5,502 bases of DNA from positions 1-5,502 of the forward strand of contig CAIWDQ010000595.1 of the NCBI GenBank assembly GCA_903911455.1, written 5' to 3'. A model generated the notes under the pieces. It was not told where the DNA came from. It saw nothing but the letters and a program-made list of their open reading frames with translations, and did no database searches. This DNA is from an uncultured bacterium (lineage in GTDB: Bacteria > Bacteroidota > Bacteroidia > Bacteroidales > JACABE01). Below, one piece after another: positions 4,499-5,502 of this stretch (position 1 is its first letter; each line of letters begins with the position of its first letter). The position numbers were made by a program, and so were the translations under genes.

Positions 4499-5470
4499 AT
4501 GGAAATTAAAAAACTTATTAAGAGATTTATTAAAAAATATTTTACAGACGCTGAAACTATTAAGATAGCAAAACTTGAAAAAGAATTGAATACGTGGCAA
4601 AAAGGTCCTTATCCACCTGGACATTTCTATAGCCCAATCTTTATACCTGAGAACATTGAAAATAATTTAACTATTAATTTTTTAAATGTTAACACCGAAA
4701 TACTTGGCATTAATCTTAATAATGAAAAGCAGAAAAAATTGTTATTCGATTTAAAAAAATATTATGAATGCCCGAATTTTCCCAATAAACGGATAAAGAA
4801 CTTTACTTACTGGCACGAAAATCAGTATTTCGGATATTCAGACTCAATAACACTAAGTTGCATGATGCAACATTTTAAACCTAAAAGAATAATCGAGGTT
4901 GGTTCAGGCTTTTCATCAGCTGTGATGATGGATGTTAATAAAATTGCTTTTGATTCTAATCTTGATATTACTTTCATTGAACCTTTTCCTGAAGAAAGAC
5001 TTTATAATATTTTTGCAAAAAATAATGACTATAAGTTGATAAAGGATTTTGTTCAAAATATTCCATTAGAATTATTTAAGCAATTGCAAGTTAATGATAT
5101 TTTATTTATAGACTCTTCTCATGTTGGTAAATTTGGCAGCGATGTACTCCATTTGTTATTCAATATTTTACCAATATTAAATAAAGGCGTAATAATTCAC
5201 TTTCATGATGTTTTTTACCCTTTTGAATATCCATATACTTGGTTAAAGCAAGGGAGGTTTTGGAATGAGTCCTATTTTTTAAGAGCTTTCTTAATGTACA
5301 ATCCTAATTTTGAGATATTATTTTACAGTTCATATTTAGAAAAAAAATATTCGGAGTGGTATCTGGAGAATATGCCAAAGTGTCTCATTGAGAGTTATAC
5401 TATAAATATTGATGGCAATGACATTCCTGTTGGAACTCAGGGTCAAAGTATTTATATTGTTAAAAAATAA
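4499..5470 (+). CDS. Class I SAM-dependent methyltransferase, Methyltransf_24-like
   Basis: A 323-residue cytoplasmic protein with a Rossmann-type methyltransferase core in its second half. RIIEVGSGFSSAVMMDV (130-146) is motif I for SAM binding. TFIEPFPE (158-165) gives the acidic residue E161 that would bind the SAM ribose. NDILFIDSSHVGKFGSDV (199-216) holds D205. GVIIHFHDVFYPFEYP (230-245), with H234, H236 and D237, is characteristic of this branch. Residues 1-110 are a basic and lysine-rich N-terminal region without a recognised domain; no signal peptide or membrane segment is seen. Start ATG 4499, 26 bp after wzt, without a separate promoter. Its position suggests a sugar O-methyltransferase, possibly one that caps the chain read by Wzt; the acceptor cannot be read from the sequence. 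It is AT-rich like the sulfotransferase gene, as is common for serotype-specific genes. No clear terminator follows before the window ends at 5502. Confidence 0.82.
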   Translation: MEIKKLIKRFIKKYFTDAETIKIAKLEKELNTWQKGPYPPGHFYSPIFIPENIENNLTINFLNVNTEILGINLNNEKQKKLLFDLKKYYECPNFPNKRIKNFTYWHENQYFGYSDSITLSCMMQHFKPKRIIEVGSGFSSAVMMDVNKIAFDSNLDITFIEPFPEERLYNIFAKNNDYKLIKDFVQNIPLELFKQLQVNDILFIDSSHVGKFGSDVLHLLFNILPILNKGVIIHFHDVFYPFEYPYTWLKQGRFWNESYFLRAFLMYNPNFEILFYSSYLEKKYSEWYLENMPKCLIESYTINIDGNDIPVGTQGQSIYIVKK

Positions 5471-5502
5471 TATTATTTAGTGGCAATAAAATCTTATTAT
5501 AA

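Noticed and set aside
5466..5502. Terminator after the methyltransferase gene
   Set aside because: The AATAATATTATT palindrome just after the stop is pure A/T and too weak for an intrinsic terminator, and the window ends soon after.

Overview
The window looks like part of a surface-polysaccharide (O-antigen or capsule type) locus from a member of the Bacteroidota. The grounds are the AT-rich sequence, absent or weak Shine-Dalgarno sites with A-rich leaders, one TAnnTTTG-type promoter candidate, the protein sequence styles, and dispersed palindromic repeats built on the core CCCCCTAGCCCCC. Genus or species cannot be told from this window. All five genes are on the + strand.

Layout: 1-283 is a non-coding leader holding fragments of a dispersed repeat at its left edge, a candidate promoter and a small hairpin. 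284-1405 encodes a sulfotransferase-family protein with a forced TTG start. 1413-1526 is a block of three palindromic repeat copies, two of which form a perfect 31-bp inverted pair. 1554-1967 encodes a DUF559 (Vsr-like, PD-(D/E)XK) nuclease-like protein whose last residues and stop codon come from the repeat. 1919-2029 holds three tandem 37-bp repeat copies. 2068-2922 is the ABC-2 permease Wzm. 2923-3179 is a repeat-filled spacer with two further copies of the same repeat, inverted, plus two copies of an unrelated CTC-rich palindrome. 3180-4472 is the ATPase Wzt with a C-terminal glycan-recognition domain. 4499-5470 is a class I SAM-dependent methyltransferase.

How the genes fit together: Wzm and Wzt form an ABC exporter that moves a lipid-linked polysaccharide across the inner membrane. 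The sulfotransferase-like protein and the methyltransferase are candidate glycan-modifying enzymes. The methyltransferase lies only 26 bp after wzt, and Wzt carries the extra domain that in characterised systems reads a terminal modification, so a methyl cap recognised by Wzt is a reasonable but unproven model.

The most unusual part is the DUF559 gene within a family of at least eight palindromic repeat copies in both orientations. It does not belong to the glycan pathway. It resembles in layout, though not in sequence, the REP/RAYT arrangement in which a nuclease gene sits among palindromes it may mobilise. Two copies of different repeat families appear to carry a second palindrome inside them, as if repeats had inserted into repeats.
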